From: Prostheceraeus crozeri
Lineage: Eukaryota > Platyhelminthes > Polycladida > Euryleptidae
Assembly: GCA_907163375.1 (NCBI GenBank)
Contig: CAJQUW010008587.1
Span: 419,525-483,524, forward strand
DNA: 64,000 bases
Reading direction: 5' to 3'
The position numbers were made by a program, and so were the translations under genes. The stretch's first letter is position 1, and each line of letters begins with the position of its first letter. The notes beneath the pieces are model-generated. The model did no database searches. It was given only the letters and a program-made list of their open reading frames with translations, and had not been told where the DNA came from. Shown one piece after another: positions 23,320 through 35,941 of the stretch.

Positions 23320-24758
23320 CCATCGTGGCCATTGAATTAAGGCACCTCCTATATATTTAGAATTTCTATTGAAAGCAAGATGGTAACTGTATAAACAATT
23401 TAATCATCTATTGTAAAAGTTAGACAACAACATACGAGCATGAATTAGGCACTATAATGTTGTCATTAGCAATCAAATGTTGTCATTTAAGCTCACTTCA
23501 ATATTTCGTTGGATATCCCTTGTTTTGAATCACTTTCTTCAAACGATGAGGCATACTGTTGACAAGTGATCTGCAGTATTCGGGACTTATTTCGGTAGTC
23601 CATACCAGCTTGATTGTGTCGATCAGCTGAGCTCGAGATGTTGGTCGATGAGAAGCGACTTTTGATTTGATTACACACCAACAATTTTCAATAACATTCA
23701 GATCTGGAGAATTGGAGGGACAGTCCTCCAATAGGGTAATGTTATTCCGACAAAACCACTCCTTTCTCTTTTTGGAAACGTGACATGGGGCCGAATCTTG
23801 CTGCATGATGGTGGTATTTAATATTGTCATGTGCATCAGCAGTTTCTCTTCAACCATAGTAATGTAGCATGATGAATTGACTTTCTGACCTTAGGGAATG
23901 ATGGTAAGAGGTCCTCTACCCGATGACGCGATTCCACCCCAAACCATCACATTAAGGGGATGCTTCGTAGTTTTTATCGTGTATTTGGGATTGTACCGTT
24001 TGCCAGATGGACGTCTGATGTAGTTTGTGCCACAATTCCTTACCTGTTGAAAAGTACTCTCATCTGTAAACAGAACTCGTTCCCACCATGCTGCATCTTT
24101 GTTCTTGTATCGGTGACAGAAACGCAAGCGCATTTTCCTCTGCTTTTCAGTCAACATTGGCTTTTTTGCTGGTCTTCTGGCGGGTAGGCTTAAAGTCGAC
24201 GATAATCTTCTTCGAATGGTTCGATCACTGACATTAATGCCCATCTGTGAAGCTTGTCGTGCAATTGACTGAGACGATTCATCAGGCTTTCGTAAAACTA
24301 TTGATTTGAACTTCCTATCATCACGATATGTGGTTTTTTGACACCTTTGCAGTTTTTTCGATTTCCTGATGGGTGTTTGAGTGAATTTTGAACAGCACAT
24401 CTCGAAATATTTAATTTTCTGGCTATCGCGGCTTGAGAATAACCTTCTGAATGAAATGCAGCAATTCTACCTCTATTGAAGTCGCTCGTATCTCTCCGGC
24501 GTCCAATCGTTTCAAACTGGAGCAATTCAGACTGCTTCACATACGGTGACTCACTAGACATATTCCTTCACTTGTAAAGTTTTCCCACGGTAACATCACT
24601 ATGATATGATTTCCTATTGGCTCAAGCAATGCTTCGCCTCAAGTTAAGATAAGTTGATAATGGGAACCGCAATCAGGTGACTAGAAATTTTCTGGCATTG
24701 CACTTTGTTGACATCATCGCAAAATAACCAGGGTGCCTTAATTCAATGGCCACGATGG
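23320..24758 (-). mobile_element. full-length Tc1-like element (DD35E signature)
   Basis: This 1,439-bp element has perfect 27-bp terminal inverted repeats (23,320-23,346 and 24,732-24,758) beginning CCATCGTGGCCATTGAATTA, flanked by TA on both sides (23,318-23,319 and 24,759-24,760). The transposase frame lies on the minus strand and is broken by one frameshift and one stop. Perfect ends with few lesions suggest a recent but inactive insertion. Confidence 0.93.
23498..24561 (-). pseudogene. Tc1-like transposase, broken
   Basis: The start is MSSESPYVKQ at 24,561. The first 65 residues include a helix-turn-helix of the Tc1 paired type (GYSQAAIARKLNISRCAVQN). The frame shifts at about 24,360-24,370 and continues with a second DNA-binding helix region (SDRTIRRRL), the first catalytic aspartate in LFTDESTF and VMVWGGI. 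A TAA at about 23,891 interrupts the frame. It then resumes with the second aspartate in QQDSAPCH and the glutamate in SPDLNVIEN, ending at 23,498. I count 35 residues between the second Asp and the Glu; classical Tc1 has 34. All catalytic residues survive, but two lesions make this copy non-functional. Confidence 0.88.
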
Positions 24759-24760
24759 TA

Positions 24761-26238
24761 GAAAAGCCGCTATAGTCATCATTCATTTGTAGTGTCAATC
24801 GCCATCATTCAGTCAGCTGTGAAGCTAATACTTGGCAGCTTTAATGTCCAAGTAAATAAGATTATGAACTACTTACATGTGACAAGAGGCGAAAATAAGA
24901 TTGATAGACGGTGTGGTTCTTTACTCGGTCATATATAATGCTAGAAGACGCAGTCTTAACTATTTTTTCCTCGGATTCACGGAGGATTTCGCGTTCCCTA
25001 ACTGCGGTTTCATGCTAGTTACATGAGGCATCAAGTTATGTAAATGTTTCGGCTACAATCTTAAATCCTGCGAAAATAAGATCTGGACTTCATGAGACAA
25101 CAAAGTTATTCATTACTAGTCATGATAAAGTAAATTGTTAGTTCATAGTTGCAATTCTGTTATCATCCAATCAATGTTCCTAAATTCATGGAAAACAAGC
25201 GTCACGACATTCTTTCTTGATTAATTTTTGTCTTTAGATCGCGTGCAATTCTGAACATTTAGCATTTTGATCTTAAATCTTGTACAAAATTTCCTTACCT
25301 TTTTTAAGTGATGTTGAGAAACGTTAATGTAGATTACTATGGGCGCAGCCTAAGGCGCCATGGTAGATTGAGGTGCAAGAGATTATAGCAACAGAATCAG
25401 CACAGACGTATGTACGGCAGCATGTGTATTTTGAGATTTAGTCATTCGAGGGTAACGGCGAAGTTCGCCGAATGCAACCATTGATGCTGTTAAACATCTG
25501 GCGACGATCGTTTCGATATTGTTAATTGTCCGATTGTCAGATTATGTATGTCTAATTGAAAGGTATAATTACTGATTTGTTTTATTCGTTTATTCATTAA
25601 ATTGCAATTGGAATCGCATTTTCTGATTCTCTTATTGTTTGTATGTTATTTATATGTTGAATACAGTATTCGGTACATCATTTGTTCTTTTTTCTTCAAC
25701 ACCTATTTTGGTTACAAGTGAATAGGAATATCTGTGGAGGCCTCTTCCTCCACAGTTGCAATCCTTGCCAATCTAGCAAAAAATAAGTGGATAGAAGATT
25801 GATGGAAGAACCAATCTGTATTTATAAAAACGTCTTCAAGATCTCTTCAAACTATTTCGGCTATCAAGACTGTAGCCAGTGATAAAGCGACTAACATTTT
25901 TTAAAACTTTTGAATGAAGAAATGATTTTCTTGTCCTCTTTGAGTTAGGCAATGATTTTGATATCCGAAATATTTTGAAAGGTCTTGCAAACATTCTTCG
26001 AAATAACCAACTGATCACAACCTGGTAGTCCTATAATAACCATCTTATGAAATTTATAATGTGGCCTACAGCCAAGACAGGTAGAACTTCAAGTAACGTG
26101 CTTTCATCTGACCGAATGGAAGATCAAAAATCACAGCTTTGAATGTGGGTAACCATTTAAACTTCGGCATTTTGCAAATTCGTGGAAAGCCTCGGTAAAT
26201 TCTGTAATTGAGTTGTCTCAGCAATTGAATGTCTAGAG
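24761..26238. other. non-coding stretch
   Basis: No gene or recognisable transposon. A small hairpin (TGTGGAGG at 25,733 facing CCTCCACA at 25,747) is the only local structure that I noticed. Confidence 0.45.
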
Positions 26239-26300
26239 CAGTGGCTCCCAACAGGGGTAATCTGCCAATTTTCTCGGGGTATGGGAACACCCCTCGCAAT
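26239..26300 (+). repeat. possible hAT-type terminus (truncated)
   Basis: CAGTGGCTCCCAACAGGGG resembles the CAGTGGTTCCCAAC-type ends common in hAT elements. No matching opposite end or 8-bp target duplication was found, so this is a weak call. Confidence 0.25.
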
Positions 26301-26353
26301 TTATGCAGATCTTATACGTTTCTGTAGGATGATCGCAATTGTGGCGATTTAGT

Positions 26354-26448
26354 CATGTAGGCCTACATGGAATCGCATCTAAACACGGAACAACATGTGT
26401 AACACGTGTAATTCTTCCCTGTTCCATGTTGTTCCGTGTTTAGATGCG
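26354..26448. repeat. palindromes: 16-bp perfect palindrome and 24-bp-stem hairpin
   Basis: CATGTAGGCCTACATG at 26,354-26,369 is a perfect palindrome. Next to it a 24-bp arm at 26,374-26,397, starting CGCATCTAAACACGG, is perfectly mirrored at 26,425-26,448 with a 27-bp loop. The outer flanks (TGGAATCG and CGATTCCA) extend the pairing imperfectly. It may be a tiny foldback element or a hairpin-forming site; no coding sequence is present. Confidence 0.7.
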
Positions 26449-27070
26449 AAAATACACGATTCCATAGCGAAGAGGGATGCACGATTTAATTAGCTGACTG
26501 AGCAAGCAACACGAACACACTGAGAGTGTGAACAATACGTGACACTGTCTTGTTCTGTCATGATTGAATGCAAGAACCGTGGTTAGATCGTTCCCTCCAC
26601 AAGTCAATAAAGAAGCAAAAACTCGCCGCCTACTTCACAAGTCAAGTCAAAGTCTAAGATGCAGTTCTAAACGATTTGTAGGCCCTGCAGTTGCAATTCG
26701 TTTTATTGTACCTATACCCTACTCGTTTTTTATTTTTCGTTCATATTAATGAGCCTGGCTAGCTACTTGAAGCAAATAAATTAGTCCGATTAATCATTCC
26801 AACTTCTGTTTTAAATTGCATATTTTTGCGGTGTTCAAGTGGCATCGTTGTTTCTATCAACAGGATTGAAACTATTGAAATAATGAAAAAAATTGAAATA
26901 ATATAGATACTTAATAATTTGATAGCGAATTACGTGGGGATAATGATCAAGACAATTTCAAAGAACAATATGAGTAATCATGGTTAGGAACTGGTCTGAT
27001 TGATCTTTGCAGCTGAATGTAAGGTCTGCCTTGTGTTTTAACATGAATTGGTAAATAGTGTTTGAAGTGT

Positions 27071-27126
27071 GGTAAATTACCGGTAATTTACCGGTAAGAT
27101 TGAAATAAATAACCGGTAAATTATCG
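27071..27126. repeat. short ACCGGTAAATT repeats
   Basis: GGTAAATTACCGGTAATTTA begins a run in which ACCGGTAA occurs three times within 56 bp, partly palindromic. No role is evident. Confidence 0.55.
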
Positions 27127-28528
27127 AAACACAAATGATCATTTTTCGGGGTTTCCTCATTATATTTTGCTATGACAAAATTTCCAATACACTCACAATT
27201 CTCAGGCAGCCTATGATAAAGAAGTTAGAATTTCTTAAAATTACTAAATCATATTTGTATCTAACCTATGAATGTATTCAACCAGGTGAGTATGAATAAT
27301 TTGATGTTAATAGTTATACCCACAGCTAGCATTAGACCGATTTTTCTTCTGTTTAACTAGAAAGGAAGCATAGGAACATGCAAAGTTAATAAAATGGCAC
27401 AATCTGCTGACATTACCATAGCAATCGAACAAAGCAGCCAGTTTGACATTAAATACGCTTAAGTTGTGCGAAGCTTATGACTGTTATCAACATAGAAATA
27501 GATTGTTTAACTGAAGTTGGCTAGAATGGAAATTGACTCAAGGTCGCGGCACAGCCGGGGGAACTAAGTTGGGGCATGAATGACAAATGAAAAGCTTAGA
27601 ATTGCACATGTGACTGATTCTAACCCAATGATACAGCCGTTGACAGGTGTATCTAAGTGAAAATACGTGCGATATATGTGCCACTATTGTGTATTGCATG
27701 AAGCTTGACCTCCGTTCTAGAGGTTTTATTGTTGTCGATTTCTATGGTTATCAACCATAGACACAGTCGATGTCAAGTTCTACAGAGAAGTTTGTGAGCG
27801 TTTTTTCGTGCGCCTGCTAACCTTTTTAATAATGATCGGATGGCCCAACATTATCGAGAAAACTTTTACACAATGATTTGTATTCTTCGATGTGGAAGGA
27901 ATCGTGACGATCGGAGCATTTTGAAGGAATTCACAGGACGTTGCAAGCGACGCACGAATATTTTTCCTATCTATGCAAGATATTAAAGATTTGTTTTGAC
28001 CACTTAGTAAGTTCTTGGATGTACCATTGCTTTGAATCAGTTTGCACTTCTAGCAAAGTGATGCGCTTAAGCAATCTAATTATGTGGTTATGCCATTCAC
28101 TTTGCCATCACCAACCCGTAGCAGCACAAAAGAATGCCTGAATTTATCAAATTCCACGCTAGTTGCTATCTCTTCAACACGCATTTACAATCTTCTAATT
28201 CTGGTCTCATTTGTTGAGACGATCACTATTGTTCTCTTATCAATGCCTTTATGCACCTTTATGATGATTGTAGCCTGCGCGCGTATTGTCAAATTTTACC
28301 AGGTGCCTACAATAGGGACGATATCTGCATATTCTATCCATTGATGATCTCTTTCTCTCTCATATTATGATGAACTCGACCATATTAGGCAGTCTGCGTT
28401 TCGAAATAAAAATTAATGAAATTCCGATAGAAAAAACCCAAAGCTTACGATATACACATGCACGTGTCTTTATCCATGAAAAATTGTGTAAGACTTTTGT
28501 AGCAACAATTTTTCAGTAAATCTAATTA
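27127..28528. other. non-coding stretch
   Basis: No exon or element is recognised. A small hairpin (TCTATGGTT...AACCATAGA) lies near 27,742. Confidence 0.45.
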
Positions 28529-28982
28529 CACTAGGTGACATGCCACGCGTGATTCACGGGTAATTACGGAACAGCCCAAACATCCGTTTGGGACATTCTA
28601 TTCTTCTACCCGCGTACATACGCGCTGCACTAAGAGTCAGAAATCACTTGATCTGATGCTGTTAAAACATGGGAAATGTTTATGAATATGCGCGGGCGAG
28701 CGTTTATAGTTTGCGCGTCGCCTACGGTCGTCTGCGCTGCCGCTTGAACCATGGATGAACCGCTAAGCATGTTCTGTCTTTCCTGAACATGAAATTGAGG
28801 TCCTATCACATTGTTTAGCCTGTGATACATGCAGACACATGAGACGCAAATCTATATAACAGGACTGCCAACTATAACTTATAACCAATATCCCGCATAG
28901 CCACGGATGTTTAGGGTCATGTGTAATTACGCGTGGTTCACGCGTGAATTACGCGTGATTGAGCGTGGCATGTCACCTAGTG
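28529..28982. mobile_element. CACTA-like MITE
   Basis: About 454 bp with terminal inverted repeats that start CACTAGGTGACATGCCACGC at both ends. They continue, after an offset of about 20 bp, with GTAATTAC and AAACATCCGT on both sides. The right end contains extra copies of an ACGCGTGAATT-like word. The CACTA start suggests the CACTA/EnSpm group, but the flanking triplets (TTA and TGC) do not match as a 3-bp target duplication, so the group is inferred. There is no transposase. Confidence 0.6.
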
Positions 28983-30593
28983 TGCTATCTCATTTCCTAA
29001 ATAATTGCATTACTCCTAAATAATTGCATTACAAAATATCACTTCTAATATAAATATTTCACTGATATTATACCAAATATGAACAGGAGCGTAACAGCAA
29101 AAACGTAATGGGTGGAACAATGTGACAGATCAAGTCTATTCTAAATCCAATGTGACTAATGATTGACTAAATCCGATGAATTTGGAAACATTGGAAAATG
29201 TGGGGGGGGGAGAATAGAAGTACCGTCTATGCCATGAAATCATGTGTAATCTATGACGATAATTATGCGCAATTATTTAATACATAGCAAGTCATGTGAC
29301 ACCACATGGGCCAATCCAGCTATACGTAGCTAAACGACATCTGTCAAGTAAAAAAATTTGACGAGTAATCCCTTTGAATGAAATGGTAACATTGCACTAC
29401 TTTTCCTTCCCTTTTTAGTAATGTATAAAATTACTACATTAATTTGTCTATTTCATGAAATGTTGTGTAATTTATGAAGTGATGGTATGTGCACTTAACT
29501 GCTTGAGTCCCGTAATCGAATTTCTCATTCGCTCAGACATGCATAATAATAATAATAAGCACTATATTGAAGAAATGAAAATCAGAAACGAGCATCCAAT
29601 CCCCCAGCTGCTGAGTAAACAATAGGACAATAGCACTGTGATGACAGTGCACATCATGGGGGCAATTCCACGGTGAAGTGGACACTGAAGGTAAATTTCT
29701 TTTCCTAGAATACCATTCTGAATTTTGCTGTAGTGGAAAGTAGACACTTTAGACTTCCTCAATGCAAATATGAAAATTAAAATTCAATATTCCATGCCTA
29801 AATTTTTCAGTTTGAATTAGCACTTCCTTGATATCTTAAATACTTGGAAAGTAATGCAAATTTTTGCTTAGAGTTCTTACATGGAGACAAGATCCAGTGA
29901 TATGAAATTCTACTAAAAATGTTACCTAGTTTGCTATTAAGCAACACATTTTTATCTGAATTTTCGATTGCCTGATAGGCTCTTCAAAACGGCATGAACA
30001 ATAACGAATATATCATTAGGTTACCCCGAACAATTTAATGTGAAATAATTGTATTGTGACATGACTTACAACAACAGAACAGTATTCTATTTTGTGAAGT
30101 ACGGCAGTGATATGCCAAATCGAAATACTGCATACATTTGTATAATAACGAATAGTTTGCATAAAAGTGAGCAGCATGAAAGGTTGCACCCTTACGCTAT
30201 GGGCGTAACGGAAATTGAAACTTTTGAATCGATGGAATCAATTCTGGTGTGTTTAACAGAACAAGAAGCCAGTCGCTTACAAAACCACTTCTCGATAATT
30301 TTCTACACTGTACGTGTATTCCCACTGAGAACGTCAGGAAAATGGTTATCCCGCATGTATTGCTGAATTAACTGGAACCTCTAAACCCTAACAATGTGAA
30401 CGATGGATGGAGCAAGTATGAAGCTGGTATGAGGAAGGAAAAAATTACCTTAAGTTGCATGGACCTAAAGGAAACTATAAAGAAAGAAACAACAGCATTT
30501 ATTCAACATCATCTCAGAAAACGTGCTCGAGAAACGGCCTGTAGAGATGACATAATTAAAGACATGACGGATAATGCATTTTATAGCCTACGA
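28983..30593. other. non-coding stretch with two unassigned open frames
   Basis: Open frames at 30,049-30,366 (105 codons) and 30,396-30,608 (70 codons) show no motif and no splice context that I can support. Simple repeats include a G-run near 29,203 and (AAT)n near 29,540. Confidence 0.4.
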
Positions 30594-31443
30594 CAGGGTG
30601 CGGCATGAAAACCGTGACTAAATTTTAATGTAGCGTAATTTTCTAATTATCCAACAGAAATTGACAAACAAAGTCTCATTTTGAAACAATGCACATCTTT
30701 ATTAACACAATCAACATTAAAATGATTGCATTTGAGGATGAGAGTGTTATGTACATGCAAAGCAGAGGAATTCGAAAGCCAAGAAACTAGATGAAAGGAA
30801 CAACGGCTGAATGGAAAAGCTATAAGCCACTTCCAATTCTTCACTCAAACGATGATCATTATGGCGAAGTTTTTCTGTTACAGATGATCACACAACATCA
30901 AGTGGTGATGACTAGATCAACCATCAGCAATCACGCCTTGTAATAGAACGCCAAAACTTTTTTGTTTTTTTTGTGTTTATTTATATCTATATTTGCCAAT
31001 TTTTCTGGGTTTAGCTTGGACGACATGTACGTGGAATAGATGTGGAGAATTTGGAAGAAATAAAACAGAAAAACATAAAAGTTTTGGCGTTCTATTACAA
31101 ATCATGATTGCTGAAGGTCGATCCAGTCATCACCACTTGATGTTGTGTGATTATCTGTAACAGATAGAGTTCGACTTGATGACCATCGTTTAAGTGATGA
31201 ATTGGAAGTGGCTTATAGCTTTTCCATTCAGTCGTTATTCTTTTCATCTAGTTTCTTGGCTTTCGAATTCCTCTGCTTTGCATGTACATAACACTCTCAT
31301 CCTCAAATGCAATCATTTTAATGTTGATTGTGTTAATAAAGATGTGCATTGTTTCAAAATGAGACCTTGTTTGTCAATTTCTGCTGGATAATTAGAAATT
31401 ATGTCACATTAAAATTTAGTCATGTTTTTTATGCCGCACCCTG
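30594..31443. mobile_element. 850-bp foldback element with about 365-bp arms
   Basis: The left arm (30,594 to about 30,962) and right arm (about 31,077-31,443) are near-identical inverted copies. The ends read CAGGGTGCGGCATG, and the right end is followed by TA. The base pair expected to be TA on the left is GA, so a mariner-type TA duplication is only half supported. The centre is an A/T-rich spacer of about 115 bp. The arms contain mirrored open frames that are not genes. Confidence 0.75.
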
Positions 31444-32164
31444 TATTCAAGTTGACTATGCAGAGAATATACTTGTGTCTGGCAGCGAGAAATTCAAAGT
31501 GCCCATTTGCACCAAAAACAAGTTTCAATATTTGCGATTGTATCCATGCATTCACATACAGGAATTTAAACTTGCAATAGGCTCCATTAATACTGATCAC
31601 GCCAAGCACTCAATTTCTGCCTAGAATTGACTCAATTGCTGTCATACTTGGATAATAAATCAAGTCTTCAAAATCACTCGATTTCATTCTGGTCAGATGG
31701 GACTTCGAGTCAATTTAGAAGCTGGTTCATGCACGGAATGCTCCCCTACATTTTTAAAATTTTCAACGTGGATTAATGGAAATGAAATTTTTTCCGTCTC
31801 TTGGGAAGGGGTGTGGATGACGTAAAAAAGGGTACGTTGATTCTCGTGTTCAAACAAGGCTACAGTAAATTCCGCTGAGGAATTCATAGTATATGCTTTA
31901 GTCAAAAGAGTTCTGTCATTGTCTGAAGAAGATTAGTGCAAACAGTTCTTAGAGGAGCGGAGTACATTTGGATCATTTAGTGATCAAATGTTGCCCCGAA
32001 ATTCATGTAATAAAAAGTGAGCTGCTGGCTACAGCTTGCTAGCCTCGTGGAAGTTCACAATGACCACATTCCTCAATTCAATATTGAAGAAAGTTTTAAG
32101 AAGGATGAATTTGAAATCGGAGACTAAGTAAAAATGTCTTACAATGGAAATGCATACCCGAGAC
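31444..32164. other. non-coding stretch
   Basis: No gene or recognised element seen. Confidence 0.4.
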
Positions 32165-32640
32165 CATAGAGTAGGGATATACGTATATATAGTGTCGATT
32201 CAAAAAGTATCTGTATACAGTGAGAAGTTTTATATCAAAAGATTCAGTTTTTTACGGAGATTACGTTCCCGTGGTCCAAAACATTATTTGAGCAGCTTTA
32301 AAAAAAGTCAAAATTTTGCCAATTTATATACTATCGAGATGACTCCTCTATATAAGTAGCATGAAACAAGTTGGATATCAAAAGGAATGAATATTTGCTA
32401 ATAAGCATTCTAACTAAGCGGAAATTAAGCTGATTATCAAGGGAATTTCATGATCCGTATTTTGATGAAAGTCTTCATGAAAAAGTCGCGATATCATTCG
32501 TGCTTTCTTGGCTGAAATTTCAAGTTTTTAATTCAATTTTCACCGGTATGATTTTATAATTCACTAAATTCATGTTTCACTTATTGAATCTGAATAGTGA
32601 TGTGAACTCATTTACACCTTTCAAAGTTAATTGAAATATG
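32165..32640 (-). repeat. interspersed repeat, diverged inverted copy of the 40,363-40,841 segment
   Basis: Read on the minus strand, this segment follows 40,363-40,841 from AAAGGTGTAAATG through TTGATATCCAACTTGTTTCA, GGAACGTAATCTCCG and CTGTATACAGATACT, with many substitutions. The order of blocks is conserved across nearly 480 bp. It has no coding sequence and no clear ends, so the element class is unknown. Confidence 0.65.
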
Positions 32641-34809
32641 AGTGATAGCACAACATCATTGAGAAGTCTTACTTGAACCCTGGGATGAGGGATTGGTCCC
32701 TTGGATACTCAGTAAGAATACAAGATACAGCTGTGCTGTGATCATGAACTTCGTAGAATTGTTGTCTACACTGCAGCTACAGTGAACGGCAAACCAATTG
32801 TTGTGAATTTTCTATAAACCAGAGGAGTTTTACACACTCAGCGCTTAGTGAGACTGCAGTTAGGAGCAAGACAAGATCTCTAACGATGCAACACTCGCGG
32901 GTGTCAGCAACAAAAATGTGAGGGGCGGGGAAAGAATAGAAGTACCGCAGAGACAAGTTAAAGGTGAAGTTCGATCGAATTTTTGACTTTGTCTCAATAT
33001 TTTCTGTCTTCGCCTGGTTTGATCGGTCGTCACACCTCTAGCGTCGCTTGCGCCCTGCAGTCGAAAACAGAATTGCTGATGACGTCATCACGGACAGGCA
33101 TAATATGCAAGATATATTCATTCGCTACTGGGTGCATGGAGAGCACAAAACCTACAGCTAGGCAATGATTTTTATAATGTGCTTTAATCAGCGGGTCGTA
33201 AGTAGTCACATGCTCATCGTCGGTCGATATTCGACCACCACTATGGTGCACTGTTGTTCTTCTAAACAATTAACAACCTACAACAATATCAACAATATGG
33301 ATTCCCATCAGACAAGAAAATGCATTTATTTGATGCGTACTTTTATAATATTTGTTGACATTCAATCATATTGACTTAATTTTCAGCGCCTACCGCATCA
33401 CTTCATACACGAGAATGTAATTATTACTTAACTTACTTGTTTTATCCGCTTAGCATCATTTTCTCATCTTTTGGACGATTATTCTTCGAGAATTTATAGT
33501 CCAATTATTCATAAACATCTTTATCCATATTTTTCCTGAAAACCTGTGGATATTTGATTGATTGATATAAACTCACATACACATATCTGCCAATCCGCCG
33601 AAGACTTTGCAGGAGGCTATGTCGATGAGCAATGTAGCTGATCCATCACTCTCAATGAATTAGATTTAATTAAATTAATGTTGAAAATTAATTTCATTCT
33701 TTTTTTTAATTTGGACATTTCAATGATGCGTGTAATATACCTCGGTCACTCATTTATGTATTGTGTGAGGATCAGGGAGTTCCGCTCGAGGCAGGTCAAT
33801 CCATAGGTCAATCAAGCTTCCCTATGAGACAAGACAGTGTCAACGTAATCTCGGCATGTACGTTGCGCCAATCTCTCTCAATAAAGAGTGTGTCCGCGAT
33901 GACGTAGTCACGAAACTTCTCAGCGCTTCAACAGCGATGAAATTATGTGGCGAACACGGATCAGGGATGCAGCTAGTATTGATTGAGCGAATGAAAGCAA
34001 TGAACTTGGCCGAACTACTCCTTTAGATTAGATTTAATCTCTCAAGCAATGTTGAAGTCAGGCATGATCAGCATCTCTCAAAGTGTGTGAAGTTAGCGGA
34101 ACCATCTTTACCTTTAAACTTTAATTTCTTGATGATGATGGCGAATTTGTGTAATCTGAACCCAGATTCGTGATCAGGACGCTGAAATTGATAAAGTTAA
34201 TTAAAGGTGTTTGGAAGAGAATCTCGTTGCAAAAAATGGTTCCGTTGGGTAGCGCCATAACTTCTCACACGTACGTGAATATGTTGCGATATTGCCGTTT
34301 TTAACTACATTGTTCCAAAAAATGAAGCATGTGATCAACGCAAAAAATTGGATCAGGTAGTTAGTTACAAAATATAACTCAAATGAAGAGATTGAATATT
34401 CTGATCAGAATTAGCACGCATAGTCAAGACAGCTCCGAATGGTTGCTGCATTTATTGACTAGGCATGCTCCCAAAAGGCAAGAATGATGTATTTGTGTCT
34501 AAACACCGAAAAGCAGCTAATTGGGACAAACAACCTGACCTTTGAGCTCATTTACTGACTTTGCTCACTTTCGCAGTGAATTTACCTTTGTACACAAAAT
34601 GGTAGCCTACATATTGACCGCATTCCAATAACGAATATCCTTTCTTCATATACTTATCAAGCCTAGGTCACATGGTAGTAGGCTTATGTGACTTTTTACG
34701 CATACGCATGTATTTTCCTGAGCAGACAAGCTTACTTCAATCAATGAACTCAATGCATAATATAATAATAATAACTCAATGTGTATTTAGCAAGAATGTA
34801 GAGTATAGC
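32641..34809. other. non-coding stretch
   Basis: No exon or element that I can support. GGGG-rich words followed by GAATAGAAGTACCG occur here (about 32,920-32,947) and also near 29,200, hinting at another unresolved repeat. Confidence 0.4.
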
Positions 34810-34895
34810 TGCCCGTTAAGTCTTAGGGTTGACCCGCTCCATGGTTGAACCCTTAATAAGTCTCCCAGACTCAGAGCAAACGCTCGTACTCCAAT
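34810..34895 (-). mobile_element. tRNA-derived SINE head, diverged
   Basis: On the minus strand the order is GAGCGTTTGCTCTGAGTC, GGGAGACT, GGTTCAACC (B-box-like) and GGGTCAACCCTAAGAC. This matches the tRNA-related head of the SINE at 47,570. The 3' body of the SINE is not recognisable. It is probably an old truncated copy. Confidence 0.55.
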
Positions 34896-35148
34896 TTTTT
34901 AATTTTGATTCATTGAATATTTTGCAGTGCATGCGGAGAAAGTTTCGATGACGACAATCATTTTACAAGGTATGTCTCGCAGGGACATTGGCTTTGTATT
35001 TTGAATTGATCCGGGCATCAAAAACAGTGTTTCAAGGTACCTTTTACAGTTTTACTTCATAATTGTTGCGAAGAAAATAGTAAGTTTCATGCATTCTCCG
35101 CTTTATAAAATATTCAAAGCATCATAATTAAGAAATATGATTACCAAT

Positions 35149-35328
35149 GCAGTGCTCTTGTGGTGGAGTGCTCGTTCTGAGTCCGGGAGACATGAGCTCA
35201 TCGTCTGGCAAGACCTAAGAATTTTACAGAAGGATATACACTGTGTTCCTGGTAAGCTTTCACAACGAAAGAAAAAGATGGTAATAAATGTATTCGATCA
35301 CGTGGAAGACATGGCTTCCGAGTATATA
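35149..35328 (+). mobile_element. tRNA-derived SINE, diverged copy
   Basis: CTTGTGGTGGAGTGCTCGTT and GTCCGGGAGAC align with the head of the SINE at 47,570, and CACGTGGAAGACATGGCTTC aligns with its tail. The B box has decayed and the middle has changed. No target duplication is visible. Confidence 0.5.
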
Positions 35329-35941
35329 TAAAATACTTATTTTTAAATAGAAGAAATTTGAAATGTATTTAAAATTCACGTGCAAAGTACCGACACGTTT
35401 TGAGAGCAATTTGTGAAGATGCCACAGTCGCGACTACTTATGACGTTTGTAAGTAGAATGAGCATATTACCTAAAAACTGCATCACCTGAATTTACCACA
35501 ATTATATCAAAAAATCAGTTAGAGAAGCCTGTAAGCCATAAACGTTTTAAATGCTCGAGAATGACATGAAAGATTGATAAACGCATTTTTGGAGAATCAG
35601 AATAGGCCCTATTGCAGCAATTTTACCAGCCAGATTAGCCGAAAGAAAAGTTGGGGAAAATAATAGCCGTGGAATTTGCTGTTCTTTAGTTAACTTTAGT
35701 TCTTAAGGAGCTTTAGTCGTCAGTGAATTAAGATTCGGCTGAGGATGCGGATAACCTGGATAGATCGTAAGTCAACCTGTGCTACATTCATTCAATTCAA
35801 AATGCACTCTTGGAAATCCTCATTAATAAATTAACACTACTTCTATAGCTTTGAAAAGCTTGTTTGAGATCTATATGTTAAATCACATTATTGAACATAA
35901 TTGCCAGTTGGTTATGTCGTAAATGTAATGTAAAAAATTCC

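Noticed and set aside
30049..30608. Two neighbouring open frames of 105 and 70 codons
   Set aside because: No motif, no start or splice context, and AT-rich composition like the surroundings. The second frame's end overlaps the start of the foldback element. Not enough to call a gene.
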